This document shows, piece by piece, positions 13,772 to 17,105 of a stretch of DNA of 17,105 nucleotides. The notes beneath the pieces are model-generated. The model was not told the DNA's origin. It did not search any database and worked only from the letters and a program-made list of their open reading frames with translations. Made by a program: the position numbers and the translations under genes. Numbering within the stretch: the first letter of the stretch is position 1; each line of letters begins with the position of its first letter. The stretch is from an uncultured Eubacteriales bacterium (GTDB lineage: Bacteria > Bacillota > Clostridia > Oscillospirales > Butyricicoccaceae), in NCBI GenBank assembly GCA_900555855.1, contig USML01000033.1, positions 1 to 17,105 on the forward strand. Reading direction: 5' to 3'.

Positions 13772-14566
13772 TCAGGAGAGGATGAGCGAATCCGTCTCCT
13801 CCTGAACGCCGGTGGACACGGCAAACCGCTCCAGCAGCTCGGTTTTGGTGAGCTTTTTCTTCTCCTCGCCGGAAATATCCAGGACGATCTTCCCGTTGTT
13901 CATCATGATCAGCCGGTTGCCGTGGCGGATGGCGTCCGTCATATTGTGGGTGATCATCATGGCGGTCAGGCGGTTTTCCGCCACGATCCGGTCGGAAAGC
14001 TCCAGCACCTTCGCCGCCGTGGCCGGATCCAGCGCCGCCGTGTGCTCGTCCAGCAGGAGGAGCTTGGGCTGCTGCAGGGAAGCCATGAGCAGCGTCAGCG
14101 CCTGCCGCTGTCCGCCGGAGAGCAGCCCCACCTTGGAGGTCATCCGATCCTCCAGACCCAGGCCCAAGAGCCGCAGCTCCTCCCGGAAGAAGGCCCGCTC
14201 CTGCCGGGTGATCTGCCAGCGGAAGGTGCGCTTTTTGCCCCGGCGCAGGGCCAGCGCCATGTTTTCCTCGATCTGCATATCCGGGGCGGTGCCCATCATG
14301 GGATCCTGAAAGACCCGGCCGATAAACTGGGCCCGCTTATATTCCGGCATGGCCGTCACATCCACGCCGTCGATGGAGATGGTCCCGCTGTCCACGGGCC
14401 AGACGCCGGCCACCGCATTGAGCATGGTGGATTTCCCCGCGCCGTTGCCGCCGATGACGGTGACAAAATCTCCCGGCGCCAGATACAGCTCCAAATCCTG
14501 CAGGGCGGGCTTTTCGTTGATGGTGCCCTTGTTGAAGGTCTTGCACAGATGATGCAGCTCAAGCAT
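13772..14566 (-). CDS. ABC transporter ATP-binding protein, TrpZ-like
   Basis: The 264-residue ATPase powers the importer formed with the next two genes. It has Walker A GGNGAGKST (39-47), a Q-loop in VFQDP (85-89), LSGGQ (149-153), Walker B LLLLDEHTAALD (169-180) and switch His207 in ITHN. The DEHTAALDP variant is characteristic of the ATPases that pair with PF04392-type binding proteins. The start is the ATG at 14566, which overlaps the permease stop by eight bases (ATGCTTGA) and has AGGCGG upstream. The frame is open further upstream, but that stretch lies inside the permease gene. Confidence 0.9.
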   Translation of the reverse strand: MLELHHLCKTFNKGTINEKPALQDLELYLAPGDFVTVIGGNGAGKSTMLNAVAGVWPVDSGTISIDGVDVTAMPEYKRAQFIGRVFQDPMMGTAPDMQIEENMALALRRGKKRTFRWQITRQERAFFREELRLLGLGLEDRMTSKVGLLSGGQRQALTLLMASLQQPKLLLLDEHTAALDPATAAKVLELSDRIVAENRLTAMMITHNMTDAIRHGNRLIMMNNGKIVLDISGEEKKKLTKTELLERFAVSTGVQEETDSLILS

Positions 14567-15563
14567 GATGGTCGCCGCCTTTCTCCGGAGCATCCTTGGG
14601 ATGCTTATTCTTGTGGAAGGAGTTTTTCAGCTGGGCCTGGAAATGGGGGATGGCCAGGAAGACGGCCACGATCAGCGCGGTGAACAGCTTCAGGTCGTTG
14701 GGATCCAGCTTGAACCACAGGATCACGGTCATCACCGCGTAATAGATCACGCCGCCCAGCACCACAAAGGCCAGCCGCACCGCAAAGTTGCAGCCCTTTT
14801 TGAAGATGGCCGAGCACAGGACCTCGCCGATGATGATGGCCGCCAGCCCGATGACGATGGAGCCGCGGCCCATATTCACATCCGCCGTGCCCTGATATTG
14901 CGTCATGAGCCCGCCGGCCAGCGCCACCAGCCCGTTGGACAGCCCCAGCCCCATCACCTTGAACCGGTTTGTGTTGATGCCCAGCGCCCGGCTCATGGCC
15001 GGATTGGAGCCGGTGGCCCGCATGGCGCTGCCATGCTCTGTACCGAAATACCAATAGAGCAGGGCAATGACTGCCGCCGCCAGCAGCACGCCCACTGCGA
15101 TGGCCTGCGGAATATAGAGGGACGAAACGAGAAAGCCCTTTCCGTGGGTGGCGGGATCCCAGACGGTGCCGAACTTCTTGATGCTGGCCGTCTGGTTCGC
15201 CTTGGTCATGATGCGCAGGTTGATGGAATAGAGCGCGAACTGGGTCAGGATGCCGGAAAGGATCACGGGGATGCCGAAGCGGGTGTGGAGCTCTCCGGTG
15301 ATCAGCCCGGTAACAACGCCTGCCAGCAGCGCCGCCAGCAGCGCCGCCCAGGCCGGCCAGCCCGCCAACAGCAGCATGACCGTCACCGCGCCGCCGGTGG
15401 CGAAGGAGCCGTCCACCGTCAGATCGGCAATGTCCAGCACCCGGAAGGTGAGGAACACGCCCAAGGCCATCAGGCCCCAAAGCAGCCCCTGCGCTGCGGC
15501 GGCCGGCATCCGGGAAAACAGCTGAAAAACGCTCAGCGATGTGAGATAAGCCGTCAGTTCCAT
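14559..15563 (-). CDS. ABC transporter permease, TrpY-like (BPD_transp_2 type)
   Basis: The 334-residue protein has about eight or nine membrane helices. It shows the family features of LivH/RbsC-like permeases that work with PF04392 binding proteins: FRVLDIADLTVDGSFATGGA (about 41-60), TGELHTRFGIPVILSGILTQ (about 87-106), MRATGSNPAMSRALGINT (about 182-199) and GLGLSNGLVALAGGL (about 206-220). It ends in a His/Lys-rich cytosolic tail. The ATG at 15563 follows GAGGT by seven bases. It lies 49 bases after the binding-protein gene and overlaps the ATPase gene, so the three form one operon. Confidence 0.9.
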   Translation of the reverse strand: MELTAYLTSLSVFQLFSRMPAAAAQGLLWGLMALGVFLTFRVLDIADLTVDGSFATGGAVTVMLLLAGWPAWAALLAALLAGVVTGLITGELHTRFGIPVILSGILTQFALYSINLRIMTKANQTASIKKFGTVWDPATHGKGFLVSSLYIPQAIAVGVLLAAAVIALLYWYFGTEHGSAMRATGSNPAMSRALGINTNRFKVMGLGLSNGLVALAGGLMTQYQGTADVNMGRGSIVIGLAAIIIGEVLCSAIFKKGCNFAVRLAFVVLGGVIYYAVMTVILWFKLDPNDLKLFTALIVAVFLAIPHFQAQLKNSFHKNKHPKDAPEKGGDHHA

Positions 15564-15612
15564 AGAAAAGACCTCGTTTCATGAAGCGGCCGGGGCCGCG
15601 GATTGGGGAGGG

Positions 15613-16584
15613 TCAGTCGCCGATGGCCACATATCCCTCAGGGACGACGATATTCAGCGCTTCGCAGAGGGTGGGATTGTATTTCTTCACCGGGTTGGGA
15701 TAGTATTCAATGGGCATGGTGGAGATATCTGCCTCGCCCCGAAGGATCCTCGCGGCCATCTGGCCGGTGGTGTAGCCGATGTCGTAGTAGCTGATGCTCA
15801 GGGCGGCGATGCCGCAGCCGCGGCAGATGCCCTCCTCGCCGGCAATGATGGCAACGCCGGCCGGCTCGGCCACATTATTGATGGCCTCGGCGCAGGAGGC
15901 GGCGGTGTTGTCCGTGGGGATATAGAGCGCTTCGTTTTCGGCGCAGGCCGTTGCGGTGACGGCTGCCACATCGTTGGAATCGGCGAAGGTATAGACCTGA
16001 ACGGCGATGCCCATGCTTTCCAGCTTGGCCTTCACCACCTCGGCCTGATAGACGGAGTTCGGCTCGGCGGAGCAGTAGAGGATGCCGACCGTCCGGACAT
16101 CCTCGATCAGCTCGGGGATCATCTCCGCCTGCTGATCCAGCGGAGCCAGGTCGGAGGTGCCGGAGATGTTGCCGCCCACGGTGCCGTTAAAGTCCTTGAG
16201 GTCCAGCGCCACGCCGTATTCGGTGATGGAGGTCCCGAGGATGGGGATCTCCTGCGTGGCGGCGGCCGCAGCCTGCAGGGCGGGCGTGGCGTTTGCCATG
16301 ATCAGATCCACGCCGTCGGCCACGAAGCCGCTGACGATGGTGGAGCAGGTGGGGATGTCGTTGGAAGCGTTCTGGACCCGGATCTCTACCGCGTCGCCCA
16401 GCTCGGCCTTCAGCGCTTCCTCAAAGCCGCGCGTGGCGGCGTCCAGCGCATCGTGCTGGACCAGCTGGCAGACGCCAACCACATAGGTCTTGTCCTGCGT
16501 GCCGCCGGCATTATTGCCGCCGCAGGCCGCCAGCGCCAGCAGCAGACAGGCAGCCAGAAGGATGGAAATCAGTTTCTTTTTCAT
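15613..16584 (-). CDS. ABC transporter substrate-binding lipoprotein, TrpX-like (PF04392 family)
   Basis: The 323-residue product has a lipoprotein signal (lipobox LAAC, Cys21) and the two-lobed PF04392 fold. Landmarks are YVVGVCQLVQHDALDAATRGFEEAL (about 35-59), LIMANATPALQAA (about 93-105), IPILGTSITEY (about 113-123), VGILYCSAEPNS (about 165-176) and LYIPTDNTAASCAEAI (about 220-235). Characterised relatives (TrpX) bind tryptophan or tyrosine. The Tyr/Phe-rich leader peptide encoded just upstream points to tyrosine and/or phenylalanine here. The ATG at 16584 follows GGAG by ten bases and starts the signal peptide. The frame is open to 16641, but that part lies inside the terminator hairpin. 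Confidence 0.92.
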   Translation of the reverse strand: MKKKLISILLAACLLLALAACGGNNAGGTQDKTYVVGVCQLVQHDALDAATRGFEEALKAELGDAVEIRVQNASNDIPTCSTIVSGFVADGVDLIMANATPALQAAAAATQEIPILGTSITEYGVALDLKDFNGTVGGNISGTSDLAPLDQQAEMIPELIEDVRTVGILYCSAEPNSVYQAEVVKAKLESMGIAVQVYTFADSNDVAAVTATACAENEALYIPTDNTAASCAEAINNVAEPAGVAIIAGEEGICRGCGIAALSISYYDIGYTTGQMAARILRGEADISTMPIEYYPNPVKKYNPTLCEALNIVVPEGYVAIGD

Positions 16585-16609
16585 TTTGGTTCGTCTCCTT
16601 TTTTGGATT

Positions 16610-16639
16610 AAAAAAGCGGCACAGGATAACCTGTGCCGC
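16610..16639 (-). terminator. Attenuator terminator of the aromatic amino acid importer operon
   Basis: A perfect 10-bp GC-rich stem (GCGGCACAGG at 16616-16625 with its complement at 16630-16639) with a 4-base loop is followed on the minus strand by six U (16610-16615). It lies between the leader peptide ORF and the first structural gene, so transcription must pass it. The whole 5' arm and the loop can instead pair with 16668-16684 (see the antiterminator entry). Confidence 0.95.
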
Positions 16640-16684
16640 ATCTCATTGAACTGACTCAGCTCATTTCTGCATCACAAATTACCC
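16624..16684 (-). promoter_or_regulatory. Antiterminator pairing of the Tyr/Phe attenuator
   Basis: On the minus strand GGGTAATTTGTGATGCA (16684 down to 16668) can pair with TGCGGCACAGGTTATCC (16640 down to 16624). That is 17 positions with one A-G mismatch and four G-U wobbles, including 12 contiguous pairs. This helix uses all ten bases of the terminator's 5' arm, so it excludes the terminator. Its 5' strand covers the last leader codons and the TGA stop. A ribosome that finishes the leader would cover it, letting the terminator form; one stalled at the Tyr codons upstream would leave it free. A small competing hairpin (CTTTACTG 16698-16705 with CAGTAAGG 16683-16690) overlaps its first two bases. 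Confidence 0.75.
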
Positions 16685-16746
16685 TTACTGAATGACCCAG
16701 TAAAGTAAAAGTACGCATAATAATAGCTGTTGTGCATACGGTTCAT
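16672..16746 (-). CDS. Tyr/Phe-rich leader peptide of the importer attenuator
   Basis: This is a 24-codon ORF. Residues 7-16 read SYYYAYFYFT; in all there are five Tyr and three Phe codons and no Trp. The ATG at 16746 has GGGAG seven bases upstream, a proper ribosome binding site. The ORF ends in TGA at 16672-16674, just inside the antiterminator. It lies about 70 bases after a perfect promoter and 90 bases before the first structural gene, with a strong terminator between. This is the layout of a trp- or phe-type attenuator: scarce charged tRNA-Tyr (or tRNA-Phe) stalls the ribosome at codons 8-15 and allows readthrough. It probably has no function as a peptide. Confidence 0.88.
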   Translation of the reverse strand: MNRMHNSYYYAYFYFTGSFSKGNL

Positions 16747-16820
16747 AACAATACTCCCAAGCTCCGGGCCGGAGACCGCTCCGTGCGCCGGAAAATCGCT
16801 GTCTTTGAAAGGATGGCTTG

Positions 16821-16849
16821 ATTATAGCAAGGCAAATTTCAAATGTCAA
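16821..16849 (-). promoter_or_regulatory. Consensus sigma-A promoter of the aromatic importer operon
   Basis: On the minus strand, TTGACA (16844-16849), a 17-base spacer and TATAAT (16821-16826), with TGC before the -10. Every hexamer base matches consensus. A promoter this strong fits control after initiation, by attenuation. Transcription would start near 16814, giving a leader of about 68 nt before the leader-peptide ATG. Confidence 0.93.
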
Positions 16850-17105
16850 CGCTTTTAAGTGCTAAATCGCAGGGTAGTTTTTTGCCTTTTTGCCGAAAAA
16901 ATCCGTCAAAATCCATAAATTTCTCCAAAAAGCCGCCCCAGATCAACCCCGCGGGGCATCCTTCGTCCCCCGCGGGGAAAAGCGAAGCCCCGCGGCAGAC
17001 GCGGGGCTGTTGTTCAGATGAAAGCCGCCTTAGAGCAAGCGAACGGGGGGTCCGGGGGGCATTTCGCCTTTGGTACAAAGGCCCCCCGGCGGCCTTTCTG
17101 TCCAC
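16850..17105. other. No credible gene; cluster of GC-rich hairpins
   Basis: The only long open frame here (minus, from 17105) starts off the window, runs through inverted repeats and has no recognisable domain, so I do not call it. Visible structure: two copies of the palindrome CCCCGCGGGG (16947-16956, 16968-16977) that can pair with each other; the stem AGCCCCGC/GCGGGGCT (16986-16993 with 17001-17008), which on the minus strand is followed by TCGCTTTT and could be a terminator; and a long hairpin CCGGGGGGC (17052-17060) with GCCCCCCGG (17081-17089) that encloses CCTTTG/CAAAGG (17067-17072 with 17076-17081). These are probably 3'-end structures of a gene beyond the right edge. Confidence 0.6.

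Noticed and set aside
16616-16814. T-box leader upstream of the importer
   Set aside because: I found no T-box core sequence (AGGGTGGNACCGCG type) or specifier-loop layout. The leader ORF with an RBS and the antiterminator helix explain the region better.
16839-17105. 88-residue minus-strand open frame at the right edge
   Set aside because: It has no visible start, passes through hairpins and the importer promoter, and resembles no protein family; probably non-coding.

Overview
The window is GC-rich, gene-dense DNA from a low-redundancy Bacillota genome. The best guess is a gut-type member of class Clostridia, order Oscillospirales/Eubacteriales. The case rests on strong GGAGG ribosome binding sites, sigma-A promoters with a TGC-extended -10, Bacillota-type lipoprotein signals, a guanine riboswitch, SLH-like repeats and a group I biotin ligase, all in a high-GC background. 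I see no transposase, integrase, phage gene, CRISPR array or rRNA. Most genes lie on the minus strand, so transcription mostly runs from right to left.

Layout from left to right. (a) 1-1532 is a purine module on the minus strand. xpt has its own sigma-A promoter. It is followed by a guanine riboswitch with an intrinsic terminator, and then by the 5' part of a BMP-family nucleoside-binding lipoprotein that leaves the window at base 1. (b) 1609-2912 is a monocistronic F420_ligase-family gene with its own promoter and terminator. (c) 2933-4573 holds a remarkable 82-residue Cys/Asn-rich membrane-anchored protein and a secreted SLH-like protein. (d) 4699-5108 is a divergent plus-strand unit with a near-consensus promoter, an overlapping LexA/DinR-like box, a small two-helix membrane protein and a terminator. 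(e) 5142-12643 is a long, tightly packed minus-strand operon. In transcription order it encodes an AI-2E family transporter, a DUF6512-like membrane protein, an ABC-F ATPase, a WYL regulator, a HAD phosphatase, a biotin protein ligase, a PhzF-like isomerase and a PNPOx-like flavoprotein. (f) 12704-13759 lies on the plus strand and holds tRNA-Arg(ACG) and a secreted lipoprotein. (g) 13772-16849 is a minus-strand TrpXYZ-like ABC importer of substrate-binding lipoprotein, permease and ATPase. (h) 16850-17105 has no credible gene and several GC-rich hairpins.

The most interesting element is the leader of the importer in (g). A perfect TTGACA-N17-TATAAT promoter is followed by a 24-codon leader ORF with a good RBS and a run of Tyr and Phe codons (YYYAYFYF). 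A strong terminator comes next. A 17-nt pairing forms an antiterminator; its 5' strand covers the last leader codons and the stop, and its 3' strand covers the whole 5' arm of the terminator. This is a complete ribosome-mediated attenuator of the trp type that would sense tyrosine (and perhaps phenylalanine). It sits in front of an importer family usually assigned to tryptophan or left unassigned, in a phylum where aromatic amino acid genes are more often under T-box or protein control.

Two small-molecule uptake systems in this window are therefore under cis-acting RNA control: purine uptake by a riboswitch and aromatic amino acid uptake by leader-peptide translation.
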